Assembly (NCBI GenBank): GCA_019828595.1
Contig: JAHQRK010000001.1
Location: 2,356,001-2,420,000, forward strand
DNA from: Aphanomyces cochlioides
Taxonomy: Eukaryota > Oomycota > Saprolegniomycetes > Saprolegniales > Verrucalvaceae
Reading direction: 5' to 3'
DNA: 64,000 bases
The notes beneath the pieces are model-generated. The model made no database searches. It worked only from the letters and a program-made list of their open reading frames with translations, and was not told the origin of the DNA. Below are positions 28,771 to 41,940 of this stretch, piece after piece (the first letter of the stretch is position 1; the number at the start of each line of letters is the position of its first letter). Made by a program: the position numbers and the translations under genes.

Positions 28771-31700
28771 ATGAACGTACAACTGACACTGACACTGCTT
28801 TCACGATTGTCTGACGCGCCCTGTAGAAAGAATTGTACCAAGCTGCAGGAAATGACAACGTATCCAGAGTACGCGAGCTCTTGGCCAAAGGAGCGAATGT
28901 GAATTGGCGAGACGATGTACGCCAGAATTTTCAAGACGTGAGTTCTCATGCGTGATCTTAGAATGGCTGGACTGTTTTGATCCAAGCCACGTACTATGGC
29001 TACATTGATGTAGTGAAGGAGCTAGTGGCACATGGTGTTAAGGTCGACGATGTGGATCCAGTGAGTAGCACGAGGCGAACAATGGCTCTTACATGATGGT
29101 GAATAGTATGGCCAATCGGCGTTGATCCTTGCGGCATCTCGAGGTCGTTTGGAGATTGTCCGTGTGCTTTTAATTGCAGGTGCAAGCCGAACTTTGAAAG
29201 ATAAGGTATGTACTGTCCATGCGAGGAAATAATGTCAATATCCATGCAGAACGGCCAAACAGCACGCGTGGTGGCGGAAAATGCCAGGGAGACCAAAGTG
29301 GTTAACTTGCTCGACACATTTGGCGTACAAAGTCATGTGTGGGATATGGTTTTGATGTCGTGCTGTAGACTGCTAATTATGTCACTCATGAAACTATCGC
29401 TCTCAGCGTACGTTCTTTCTTGTCGCATAACAATAATGCAACTCATTAGACAGAATTGTATCGCGCTGCTGGCAATGACAATGTAGCTCAAGTGCGTGAA
29501 CTCTTGTCGAAGGGAGCGGATGTCAACTGGCGTGATGATGTACGTCAAATGCGTCAATGCAATTGATTTGATGATGATTGCTAGAATGGCTGGACTGTCT
29601 TGATTGAAGCGACGTACTACGGCTACATCGATGTTGTGAAGGAGCTGTTGGCACACGGCGTCAGGATCGACGATGTGGATTCGGTAAGAATTCCTTACGA
29701 TCGAGGTTGGATTTCACACTGACGTGGATAGTATGGTCAATCTGCCTTAATTCTTGCGGCATCTCGAGGTCGCTTGGAGCTAGTTCGTGTGTTATTGATC
29801 GCTGGTGCTGACCAAAGTGTGAAAGACAACGTAGTCTTTCTTAATTGTGAAGTCTCACATGAAATCAATTTAGAATGGTCAATCGGCACGCATAGCTGCT
29901 GAAAATGCACGAGAGGCGAAGGTCGTGAACTTGCTCGACACGTTTGGCGTACGAAGCCTTGCGCGTGATGTATACTGACCTTGGGACATAGAATGCTAAC
30001 TACGTTACTCCTGAAACCATCGCTCTCAGCGTAAGTGCTATATTCTTTTTTAATACTGAGATCGGCGAAAAACATCAGACGGAACTGTACCGCGCTGCTG
30101 GCAATGACAATGTAGCTCAAGTGCGTGAACTCTTATCGAAAGGAGCGGATGTCAACTGGCGCGATGATGTACGTCAAATGAGTCAATGCAATTGATTTGA
30201 TGATGATTGCTAGAACGGCTGGACTGTCTTGATCGAAGCGACGTACTATGGCTACATTGATGTCGTGAAGGAATTGTTGGCGCACGGCGTCAAAATCAAC
30301 GATGTGGATTCGGTGGACATTATTGCATCCGATGGAGGAAAGTCTCACATGCTTTTTGTAGTACGGCCAATCTGCTTTAATCCACGCTGCCACTCGAGGC
30401 CGCCTGGAGCTTGTGCGCGTGCTTTTGATTGCCGGTGCCGACCCGAGAGTGAAAGACAATGTATGTTGTGTGTATTGCGAATAATTGTTTTGATACCAAT
30501 CCAGAATGGCCAAACAGCACGTATAGCGGCTGCAAATGCAAGGGAAACCAAAGTGGTGGACTTGCTGGACACGTTTGGCGTAAGAAACTTTCACAAGTCT
30601 TGGTATTAATATCCAGGCGTAGACTGCTGGTTATGTTACCCACGAGACCATCGCTCTAAGCGTATGTCCTAATTATCTTTCGAACATCTGACAATGAAGA
30701 CATGTTTTAGACGGAATTGTATCGCGCTGCTGGCAACGATAACGTGTCTCAAGTCCGTGAGCTCTTGTCGAAAGGGGCGAATGTCAACTGGCGTGATGAT
30801 GTATGGCACTAACATTGAAGTCGCTTAATCTTGTCTTGATGATAGAATGGCTGGACGGTCTTGATTGAAGCTACATACTACGGCTACATCGACGTCGTCA
30901 AGGAGTTACTGGCTCATGGTGTCGCGATCAACGATGTGGATCCAGTAAGGACAACCTTATGTACCGTGCTCACTTGGTTAATTGCAGTATGGAAAATCGG
31001 CTTTGATTCATGCTGCTTCGCGTGGCCGATTGGAGCTTGTGCGAGTGCTTTTAATCGCTGGTGCTGACCGAACTTTGAAAGATAAGGCACGTGCCCTGCA
31101 TGTCAAATTGCGTTTGACATTTCTTTAGGAAGGAGAAACGGCACGCATAGCAGCTGAAAATGCACGGGAGACAAAAGTTGTGGAGTTGCTCGACACTTTT
31201 GGAGTACAAATTGACGCGAAGGATTGGAGCTGAACTTGACGAATAGACTGCTGATTATGTTACTCCCGAGACCATCGCACTCAGTGTACGCCCTACTTTC
31301 TTCTGGTATGCATGACCTAGACGAAACGTGTTAGACCGAGTTGTACCGCGCCGCTGGCAATGACAATGTATCTCAAGTGCGTGAACTCTTGTCGAAAGGA
31401 GCGGATGTCAACTGGCGTGATGATGTACGTCAAATGGGTCGATGCACTTGATTTAATGATGATTGCTAGAACGGCTGGACTGTCTTGATCGAAGCGACGT
31501 ACTATGGCTACATTGATGTCGTGAAGGAATTGTTGGCGCACGGCGTCAAAATCAACGATGTGGATCCGGTAGGGACTGCAGCAAATACTGTGCTTACTTG
31601 TTTGATCATAGTACGGAAAGTCAGCGTTGATACATGCTGCATCCCGAGGCCGCTTAGAGCTCGTGCGCGTGCTATTGATCGCTGGTGCTGACACAAGTTT

Positions 31701-32579
31701 GAAGGATAAGGTGTGCTCCACTCAGGTCAAGAATGAACCTCGTATTTTTAGGACGGTCAAACGGCGCGTTCGGTGGCTGCCGATGCGAGAGAGACCAAGG
31801 TTGTCGACCTGTTTGACACGTTTGGCGTATGAAATTCTTCAAATGTCGTGATACTCATCTTAAGGTGTAGACCGCTGATTATGTCACCCCTGAAATCATC
31901 GCTCTCAGCGTACGTTCACCTATTGTTAGAATATTGAATTCACCCAACACATTAGTCCGAGTTGTATCGCGCCGCTGGCAACGACAATGTGTCTCAAGTG
32001 CGTGAGCTCTTGAAGAAAGGAGCCAAAGTCAACTGGCGGGATGATGTACGTTGCTTACATCAAGGCTCTAGGTCTTATGATTATTTTCAGAATGGCTGGA
32101 CAGTTTTGATTCAAGCAACGTACTATGGCTACATCGACGTTGTAAAGGAGCTGCTGGCTCACGGTGTCAATGTCAACGATGTGGACCCGGTAGGGATTAC
32201 TTCGCGCGATGAATAATTACTTGGTTCTGGGTAGTATGGCCAATCCGCTTTAATCCATGCTGCATCTCGAGGGCGTTTGGAGCTTGTGCAAGTTCTTTTG
32301 ATTGCCGGTGCGGATCCACGATTAAAAGACAAGGTATGTTATTACTGTGAAAACGTTTCATGACCTGAATCTAGAATGGTCAAACAGCCCTTGAGTTGGC
32401 GTCGAGTTACTCTGATGTGTCGAATTTGTTGGAAACTTTTGTGGTATATTCAACAGGACCCAAATGCCCGCTAATTTTGTGCATAGCCTGTGGGACCTCC
32501 AAAGAAACAAGTTGTCGATGAAACGCAGGACGAGGAATCGAATGCTGGCGCGCCAAATGCATGCTGCATTATTTTGTAG
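28771..32579 (+). CDS. Multi-ankyrin protein of six tandem units, CaaX end
   Basis: The gene contains six near-copies of one multi-exon unit. Each unit encodes ELYRAAGNDNVSQVREL, NGWTVLIEATYYGYIDVVKE, YGQSALILAASRGRLELVRV and a NGQTAR..AENARETKVV.LLDTFG repeat, then a short linker (YVTPETIALS). Each ankyrin repeat is roughly one exon bounded by phase-0 introns of 40-60 nt, giving about 24 repeats. The start is inferred: ATG-AAC at 28771-28776 followed by a 50-nt intron (28777-28826); an upstream ATG at 28700 is out of phase. The last exon (after 32510) encodes PVGPPKKQVVDETQ and ends ACCIIL with TAG at 32577-32579, a CIIL CaaX box with an adjacent cysteine, so prenylation and membrane attachment are likely. 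Ankyrin identity is secure; the role is unknown. Confidence 0.82.
28830..32500 (+). repeat. Six tandem ~625-bp ankyrin genomic units
   Basis: Equivalent GAA/GAG codons of the ELYRAAG motif lie at 28830, 29453, 30082, 30714, 31338 and 31959, so the period is 621-632 bp and includes introns. Units 2, 3 and 5 share almost the same first intron (GTACGTCAAATG...GATTGCTAG). Units 3 and 5 are nearly identical through the second exon (30212-30310 and 31470-31568). The sixth unit is divergent at its end. Confidence 0.9.
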
Positions 32580-32668
32580 GATTGTTAACTCAAACTTCAT
32601 GCAATTTTACCTTCGAGAAATTCTTTTCAAATCTCTTCTTTGTATATGACTAGTTTTAGCATTTTTCT

Positions 32669-32707
32669 CGACTGCGTCCCTTGTATAATATACAAGGAAC
32701 GCAGTCG
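32669..32707. repeat. 19-bp-arm palindrome upstream of giant gene
   Basis: A 39-nt palindrome: the 5' arm 32669-32687 and 3' arm 32689-32707 pair at 18 of 19 positions around a single central base. The flanks are CGACTGCGT and ACGCAGTCG. It lies 90 bp after the ankyrin stop and runs into the next hairpin. Confidence 0.9.
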
Positions 32708-32732
32708 CCATGAGAATTATACTCATGGCGAC
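32704..32732. promoter_or_regulatory. 11-bp-arm hairpin enclosing both start codons
   Basis: Arms GTCGCCATGAG (32704-32714) and CTCATGGCGAC (32722-32732) pair perfectly around a 7-nt loop. The two possible start codons of the next gene, ATG 32710 and ATG 32725, sit one in each arm. Bases 32704-32707 are also part of the upstream palindrome, so the two RNA hairpins compete at their junction. Confidence 0.8.
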
Positions 32733-35700
32733 ATTCGAGATTTTCAACGAGATGGTGCAGGACTTCCAGTACACTGAACTCGACAGTCCGCATAATTTGA
32801 ATAATTATCCGTATAGTGTGAAGAGACTGATTGATCTTCAGAAGGCACAGTGGACGGGTGAATTGGATCAATGTCGGCAAGCTGAAGACAATATGATGGA
32901 TGAGGAAAGGAGAGATGAGCAAAGTCAGCAAGCAAAGAATGAGGAGGTCTTGAAGCTCCCTAAAGTTCGCACTGTGAAGAATATGGCGGCAGTGGCTGAT
33001 AGATTGCAAACCATCAAGTCGCAATTGCTTCAACGACAGATTGAGCATGCTCAACGCACAGCTCCGATAAAGACACAAGCACCGAAAACCTTAGAGCAAA
33101 TAATGGAGTCGAAATTGCTTCAAATGCAAAAAGAACAAGAAAGAAATGTGCATTTGAACGCGAAAAGAGAAATTCCACGAGAACTGCCACGATTGCCCTC
33201 AGCTGAGTTCAACGAGCTAGTGAGCCGTACGAATGCATTTGAGCAATTCGTGAATGGCCAGCACAACTCTCAACAAGCGGAACAGCAAATCCTTGACGAA
33301 GGTTTGCACGTTTCTAATGTGCTTGTTACCATGTTACTTTCTTGTAGTAAATGCGGCAGATAAAATATCTGAGCAGCTGAAAGATCAAATGATTGATCTC
33401 GCCACACGAGGACCTAACTTGTGCTTTGATGATCGCGCAGCTCTCTGGCAGGCAATTGTTGCTACAAGAAATCGCAGTGTTCAACTTCGTCAAGATGCCG
33501 AAACATCACTTAGGTTTCTTTATCTCCCCTTCATTGTATTTACAGTGAATATAGGACTTTGGAACACACGAAACTAGACAATCCATACACGCCATACTCT
33601 TATTTGGCTGTACCTGAAACTGGTTCTGTTGCAATAGCCACACTAACATGTGATGTTTGGCTCCTTGGGCGACGTGGTATTATTGAGTCTGCAGAGCACA
33701 ATACAGACACGGTCATTTATTATGGTGCGTACTTTCAAAGTGATGTATCCTCTCGTTCAAAGCCTGTGGATGGATTACGATGGCTTCCTTGTTCAGATCT
33801 CGCTATTGAACCTGCTCCCATTGTGCAGTATAAACCTGTACAAACTGGTTCATTTCGAATTCTCATCATGACTTATAGGCAACTGTTGAGTCATGGTCGG
33901 TATCTGGTGCTGGTTTGGCAGATGTGAATGGTGTTTACGTTCTGTCTGGGCAATTCGATGGTGCTAACAAATACACGTCCGTTCTGGGCATTGAACTGTT
34001 TCGCAAACGATTCTCTGGTGATATGAGTGTTGCAGATGAAACTTCAAACGACCAACCAATTCCGACGAAGTTCCGAGAAAATTACAATGAACAAGATTTT
34101 CGCGTTGTGCAACAGATTGGAAGCTGGCTAGCCACGCAGGAGCTGAAAGGACAAACATGCGCTGAGAATATCAAACAGTCTCATCGAAACAACGAGCAAT
34201 TTACTCTGTATAACACCAAGAATATTACAATCCAGTCGAACTACCGGGTGGAGGCTCCGGTTGTCCCGTCAAGACCTCAAGCTATTAGCCGGCTATGTCG
34301 AGCATGGGTGCTAATGCAGTGCCATCGAGCCGTTTGCTCTTTGAGGCATTATTACATATCTCAGGACGAGCGCCATACAATGCAGAGTTGGCAGCTCGGT
34401 ATAGAAGCAAATGTATCCCTCATCCCTGTTAGAAAAATGTAATATCTCCTTAGCTCGATTTGCAAATCTTACGCGCAATTACTGTGCGGGAAGAACTCAT
34501 TAATCGAGCATCTTCGATTGCGACGAAAGCCATGAGTAAATACATGGCAAATATGCAAATGGAAACGACCAAGCAAGTCCAAAAGTTAGTATCCATCTTG
34601 AACGGCTTGAGATTGGCGACAGTCCACGTGATTGAATCGATTAAAGCATGGCGCGATCATGTGCAAAGTAAGGGTCACGTTTCAGAATTGCAAGTATCTG
34701 AGGAAGATGAAACTAAATTTGGCTGGACAGTCAGCATCACTGTCACAACAGGAAGGATGCTCTACAAAGGGTCAAATGCTTTCATGTCCAAGGTTAAGTG
34801 ATGGGCACAAACAGTATGACTAACAAGCTTTTAGATAAAACGCTATTGCAGAGATGTAGATGTCTCTGGACTGGAAGAATCACAAGTTCGATACTTAGGT
34901 TACTTTCAAACTAAGGTACTCATCGTGAAATCTTTTCTTTGTTGATAAATGCTCAGGTTGAAGCAGAAACTGCCTACGACAATGCGGTCGTAGCAGAAGC
35001 CAAGCGAATGCACACAACTGTCGACAGCATGCCCAAAAAGAGGTATAATTTTGGGAAGATTACTTTTAACATTTTCTTCTTAGATATGTGTTTCTTTCAT
35101 GTGGACTACATTTTGCTATTGAAAGCGACGACGTAACATCTCATCGACAAAAGAAATCCAGCTGTATTGAATGCCGCTCTAAAGCTCTATCGAAATCTGA
35201 TGCATGGAATCCAACGTATCTGTGGCATGGAATAAACTACTTACTGAAAGTACACAAAATATAAAATATGGGTCTTCTGACGAGAAAATGGGTTAGATCG
35301 GAAGTGACTTGGATTTTCTTGGTAGTGTGATTCCGCTACAACAGCACGTTGGAATATCTTTTCCACTCATTGGTAATCCCTTTCTTATATCCATGGAATC
35401 AGTGCAAGATCCTGACCGATTCCTTACATTATCAGTGCCTGAAATTTCCGATAAAGAGTTTTCCATCCTCCCTAACACTGAAGTCATGATCCATGACAAT
35501 ACATTGGTGACGTGGACTCACCCTGAAACTCAGGCAACATATATAGCAAATTCAAATCACATTATGTAAGTCATTTTTCAAACAAAGCTAAGAATGTTGT
35601 CGTAGCAATACAGATGCAAGTGTCGTCACCTCAAAGCGATTTGAAATATTAGATATGTCTCGCCTGAATCGCGCAAAAGAAGTGTATTTTAACGAAGTCC

Positions 35701-38700
35701 AACGGACCAACATTGGCGAAAATAATGCCCCTCTCGTTCCTCCAAGGTTGGACGAACCAGGAAACGCCGCGACTCAAGTTGAATCTGAGCGGCATGTACA
35801 AGCTCTGTACTGGGACAGATGTGCTGCGCTGCGAATAAACCACAAACGGACACCCTTAGCATTTCGCCAGCCAAATGTGTGGTGTAGGTTGGATGCAGGA
35901 GAATGGGCAGGATTTCGAGTCCGTGGAAGAAATTTGCGCCAGTTATTGTTCCATCAACAACTTCATAAATCGGGTGCAAAGACACATTCCAACCGTCGGG
36001 GACTCATCCAAAAAATTCGCGCTTACATGCACCTTAAGTGGGAGGATGTTCGCCGCGAAGAAATCGAAGACTATTTGACTGAGGCTGAAGTACTTCGAGG
36101 TGATGTGGTATGTCGTTACAAACATTAAGCATGTTTGGCTAACATTACCACAGGTAAAACTAGAAGCAGGATATTTGCGCAAATTCTTAGCAAAATTTGA
36201 TACTATAAACGACGCTGTCGGCCTGGTACAAAGGTGGTGGAGACGAGTCATGGGGAAGTGGAAATTTCGTGCGAGATCTGCTGCAATGCGAGCTTTGGTG
36301 CGCATACGTCTCGAGGTACGATGTCAATGCAAATTTCCCTGCACCGATTTGCATAGTTCCAGCGAGAGGTGTCTCAACTTGCAGAAGCTTTTGTCTCAAA
36401 TGTTGTTATCAAAGCCCTACAAACTGCCTCCAATAAAATTGAAAAACCATCATATTCCACAATTTTGAAATTGGACGGAGAGCACGTCGTGATATCATGG
36501 CATTCTCTTTTACACTCAATGACCTCGGAAACTACAGGTAAGCCGTGTGTACAGTGTCGAAGGCAAGCCTACAATTCATTGGTTTACATGCATGACTTCA
36601 AATTCTGCAAACGTCGAAGGGTCTGCTTCTGCGGCTATCAGAGTCAGGAAGAAAGCATTGTAGTCCGAGCTTATAATCCAATGACGGCATCTATGTACCG
36701 ACTCAAAATCGGTAATGAGAGATTACGTCAACTTCTGCGTTCCCGCGTTGATGGGTAAGGCTTACAGAGTTTGGTTTTGACAACTAAGATTTTAGTTACT
36801 TGGCCAAGGCAATAAAGCTACAAACCCTCCCTTTCGATGACATTTTGCACTATAATCCCCGACGCATGGGTGGTCAGCAAAGGATTGTTTGGGAACCAAT
36901 TCGCGAAGCACAGGTAAAATAGCTTCGTCATTTGCTGAATATGTGTGGATGGCAGATAACTGAGATGGTTGCCATTGGTGTCGAGAGACAAGCTTTATTT
37001 CAAGAAAAAGTAGCCCGGTCGTACATGCAAAAACTATCTGTGTGGCAAGCTCTACAAACGAATAATTTGCAAGTAAAGAAACAAGCATGGTTGGCATTCC
37101 AAAAAGCTAAAGCTCAATGCCATCGAGCTGAGAATGCGTTTTTAATATCTCAACGTCAAGCACACGATGCAGTTGCATTCTCAACACGAGCGAGCAAAAC
37201 GTTAAGTGATGAACAACCATGGGATCCTCTCGAAAACGCAAACAATTGGCGATTGCTTGTGTCAAAGCGTTCAGCCGAACTCGATGCAAAGGAAAAAGAA
37301 GTACAGATGGAGATTTCGCGTAGACTATGGTTCGATGCTGAGATGAATGAAGCTGCATCACGAGCACAAACCGAACAAGCCAAGGTAAACTGATTGTCAA
37401 ATGAACGTAATTAATTTGTAGATGCGATACGAAATGGTTTCAACTGCTGCAAAAAAGGCAAGGAGACAAGCCAACGAGTTTCGCGCTATGGCTAATGCAG
37501 CTCGTTTGATGCTGGAGACTTCTATGCATATTCTAAGCCAATTGTTGGCATTACGTTTTACGTCGACTTTTCCAACTCATCGAAATTTAATTCTACTCGA
37601 TACATCTCAAGATTCTTTCCTATTTAAGACCTTGAAACTTCATGCTTCAGAGGAACGGAAGAAATTCAACTATAATACGCGTAATTATTACGAGCGAATT
37701 GATCAGACTGATGCGTAAAATAGTTCTGGTAAGGTGTAAAAGAGTGCGCACAGAGCCAATTCGGGGCACTCGACAACGCGACCAATTATGGACGATTGCA
37801 ATCAAAGTTTTTGCGGACTGTGCTGATCGTGAAGTGGGTCTTCTGGTTACAACGTGGACGCTAGTCTTCTAACACATATCCTGATATATACATTGTAGGT
37901 ACCGGCCTGATGACAGTGTCAAGCATGACATTTGGATTGAGGCGAGGTTTGTTAGACTCTTGACGACTAAATTACGTTTTCGCGATCCCCATGCAGCAGT
38001 CATACGACACCATTCAAGCATGGGTGCTTTAAGATGCCATCACGGCAATGCATCATGCAAAAAATATCTCGAAAACAAAGAAAAAGCATTTGCAGTTATG
38101 GACTTGGTGAAATTGAATGCTTTTTCAGGTGCAATTACCGTTGGCCGCGTTGATTTTTTCCGGAGTCGAGAATCGTTGGAAACAAAACTCTTCGCAAGTC
38201 ATTGGTGGCGAGACTCATTGCATGGACGGAAACGTGGTCGGGGCGAAGAAGTGTACCGACAATCAACAAACGTAGGCTAAAATGTTGCTGAAAGACATAT
38301 ATCTTCTTCAATGTAGGTCGATGGAACATTGTGTCACATTGTGATTTACGAAAACTGGGGTGATTTATGCATTCAAGCATATACTCCCCGAACCAGATGC
38401 TATTTTGAATGTTTTGTGAGCTTGCGTGAAATAGTTATTGCTCTGAAGGCGACGCCGATGAAATTACAACATTGGCTACTTTGTGTTCGAACTAACCGAT
38501 ACAGTGACATTGCATTCCAGCCTGTCGTTCAGCATTTGGCGTTACTTGACACCCAACTAGTTTTTCGAGCAGAGAAGAAGCCAGGACGAATTGTGTATCG
38601 CGGAGTGCGTTCTGCAAAAAATCGATTCTTCTTGATTAGCATAAGGGAAGATCAATGGGAGCATTTAACCGTATCAGTTTCAGGGCTTCATCCCCAAGAC

Positions 38701-41700
38701 CAAATCCATGGTTCAATTAACATTGATCCTTCTGGACGTCGAGCTCTGTTTCCAAACCAATTTCATTCGAAGTGCCATGAGCTTATTGCAAGCATGGTGA
38801 CGATCGAACCAAAAAATGGAATTACATGCACGTTTGAAGGCCACATTTTGACAAAAACTTTACGAAATTTTAATACTTGGATAGAAACATCAAAGTACAA
38901 GCCTTTCCGATAACTCTCCTCATCAACTCCCGTAGAAAGTGGCGCAATCCTCTTTCGAAAATAGAGCGCGACGACATTCAAAAGTGGTCGTGTCATGTCG
39001 ACTCTGTGTCTCTGCGCGAAGACTTTTTATCTCAGTGGTCACCTGTTCTACGGAGAAATGTATGACAGACAAAACCTCCTCCTCATATTTGTGTTATATA
39101 GATAACTTTAGAAGAAAAGGTTGGTTCTGTGCTGTTAGAGAGAGATGTCGTATTTGAAACTATGGACGGGAAATGTATGCATACAAAATTGGAATTGTGC
39201 TCCAAAAAGGGGGAGTTTTATATGCACCTGAGGTTTGTTTTAGCCCTTCAAGTACGTCTAAGGATATCGTAGGTTGGAATTATTTCATGAATGGGAAATC
39301 CGTTCGCAAGAACTGCGTCGATCTCAGATGGAAGAGGAAGAAAAGTACACTCAACAAATGCTATGCCTCGAACGTCAGTTGTACGTCGTGCTCACTGTTG
39401 ATCAAAATCATCATTGTTTGAAGGAATTTAAAAACCAAACTAACGACATGGCAAAAACTGGTGCAAAGTGTTCAACGTCATTTCAATACAACGAAGTTCG
39501 TTTGCGCCTCAATCCAGTCCCACTATTTCAAGAAGTCTATCCAATTGCTTGCGAATCAACTCATCATAACCATGGAAGTAATTGAAGTAGTTAGCTCAAA
39601 CGATGTCCATGAGCACAGATTAACAATTGGCCAAGATATCGCGTGGGTAAAAACATTTCCCCTGGCCCCGAAATCAGTCATTCTGGAGCCGATTACGAAA
39701 TTGCACAAGGTTCCTGCTGAGAAAGTCCTTGCCAATATGACAAAAGTTGCTATGTTTTCGAGACCTATCCAAGTCGAGCTGTTCATCATGACAACTGACG
39801 ATGTTAATGTGAGTAATTTGCCTCAATCCAAAGACTAAGAAAATGTAGATTTGGCAATTTGAAGTCTACGGCAAGGCATTAGGTCTTGTAGTGACATGTC
39901 ATGCAGACATGTCCGACTTCACTCGAGCTTTTAACACTAGCATCCCTCCCATAACCAACGAAGATGCAAGGTCCAAAGCCTTTCTCTGGCTTTGCGGTGG
40001 AAACAGTGATCACTCTTCGAAGCACGAGCAACTGTGGTCGATGTGTACCCAAGCACTCAACCTATCCACAAGGCAGCTAGTCTTTCAAAGTATGACTTCG
40101 CTCCTCCCATATTTCGACCCCCCCTCACAACTCTTCGTCTGCGGTGGATTATTACCGTCAATTAAGTTTAGTGGAATGGTGCGCCAGGGCTCTTTGGATA
40201 TTTGCCTTGAGGTTATTCAAGATGGAATTACAAGCGCAATAAGTGAAGTGATGTCCCTTAGCCTGGAGCAAGTAAATGAATTTCACAACGAGCTCGAGAG
40301 TTCGAAGGAACATGTTTTGATGCCTCTTAATCCGTTCGTGCATTCAAGTGATATGCTCCATCGACATGAAACTCCTCGCAAATCTTGGCATTTACTTATA
40401 CCTGCTGATCCATCACTTCCTATCGAGGAGCTTTACGTCCAAGAGCCTTACGACGCAACATTAATTGGCGATTTACTGAAATCAGCGGCTGTAACACATG
40501 TGTCAGCTTTTCATGGAACATTGGTCGTGGCAAGTCTAGAAAACAGCTCTCGGGATAGCATGACTCAACGAAATACTCGTGCGTCTGGTTTGACATATCC
40601 TACTTTTATCAATGGTTCTGTGCTCTACATTGGTAATTCAGCGCAACTTGTGGAGCGCTTGCTCAAGTTGGAAACTTCTAAATGCATGCCAAGTGAACCA
40701 ACACGTAAATTGAAAGGAAGGGCATGGAGACTTTATGCAAACGAGCGTATGAGAGCTGCTCGTGATAATAAACCGAACCACTCACATTTGCCTTTGACAA
40801 AGGAAGAAACTATACCAACAAAATCATTTTCAAAATCATGGCACCCATCTGATCAGGTGAATACTCTTTTTGTAAAACACATCTCGCGGAAAGAATTGGA
40901 GTACATACTTGGCATTGAGATCTTGTCTGCACTTCCAGAGCTTGCTATCAAACGATTCCAAAATTCTTTGGAGCTGCCAGCTCTAAAATGGGATAGGTTC
41001 GATACATCTGCAGTACTATCAACCTCGGCATGCATTCCTGTCTTGGGTGCTGGTAAGACCAAGTATGTTTATCATTGAGCAGTGTGATTTTTAGAGCCGG
41101 TGCTGATGAATATCGTCATATGTGTAAATGCTATCAAAACACCAACGGCAATCATTGTTAATGCAATGGACCCCACAGAGCAATTTGGGAGCTTGAGTCA
41201 TACGTTAACTATCGGATGGAATCCTGAGCATCAGAAACCACTCCATGGCAACGAGTGGGCACAGTTTGCGATAGATACCGTTCCGAACTTGGTAAGATCG
41301 TCCACAAATTTGACTATACGTTTCCCTAGGTGTGCATGTTCATAAATGGACAAATGACTCTCGCTAATCGCGAATACACACAATTTCCTCTCGTTCATGC
41401 AACTTGTGACAAAGTTCGAGCCCCCGCCCTAAACAATATTTACTACATGGCCCGTAAACAAAATCTTTTTCCTGCCGATGTCGAGTCGAAAGAGATTGGT
41501 CGAGCACGTTTGAAAAAGCATTTGGTTTCGTCAGTTCAGGAGCGCATGCAGAGTCGATACCGGAGTACTCAACTTTCAAGTGGAAAATCCGCCCTTGAGT
41601 GGCAAGACATGTCGACAGAAGATGCTGCGAGCTCCGAAAATAGAGGAATTCTTACTCTGCCGCTAAAACAATTGGACCAACTGCAAAAGGCCTTTCGTGA

Positions 41701-41917
41701 AGGCATAAAATATGTCAATGATGGAACGAATCCGTCAAATCAACGAAAGGCTGTGCTAGCAGCACTTGGATCATCTGGATTGGCAATACAAGGCGAATCG
41801 GTGCCGACGCGGCGATGGGAGTTCCGTAGCTTTGCTGAATGGTGGCGCAGAGCTGACATTGAACAACGTCGCAAAGAAGTCCCACAACCATCAACAAGAA
41901 CACAGCCGATAAATTGA
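32710..41917 (+). CDS. Giant uncharacterised coiled-coil/IQ-like protein
   Basis: More than twenty plus-strand exons chain into a protein of roughly 2,800 residues; no internal promoter-sized gap or firm internal stop was found, and test joins (109-type introns, for example 38897-38935, 39059-39102, 39381-39424) keep frame. The N-terminus is coiled coil (MESKLLQMQKEQERNVHL, 33104-33160). IQ-like basic helices occur at about 34280-34360 (ISRLCRAWVLMQCHRAV), 36225-36290 (LVQRWWRRVMGKWKFRAR) and 39455-39560 (VQSVQRHFNTTKFVCASIQS). Two or more segments share a pattern like VVRAYNPMTASMYRLKI (36660) and LCIQAYTPRTRCYFECFV (38365). The C-terminus is EWWRRADIEQRRKEVPQP; stop 41915-41917. Start is ATG 32710 or 32725. 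I do not recognise the family; a calmodulin-binding cytoskeletal or flagellar protein is a guess. It could be two genes. Confidence 0.6.
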
Positions 41918-41940
41918 AATCAATATCGTGTAATTGAGTA

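Noticed and set aside
28700..28810. ATG at 28700 as start of the ankyrin gene
   Set aside because: The frame stops before the first ankyrin exon and no GT donor in it gives the needed phase; ATG 28771 does.
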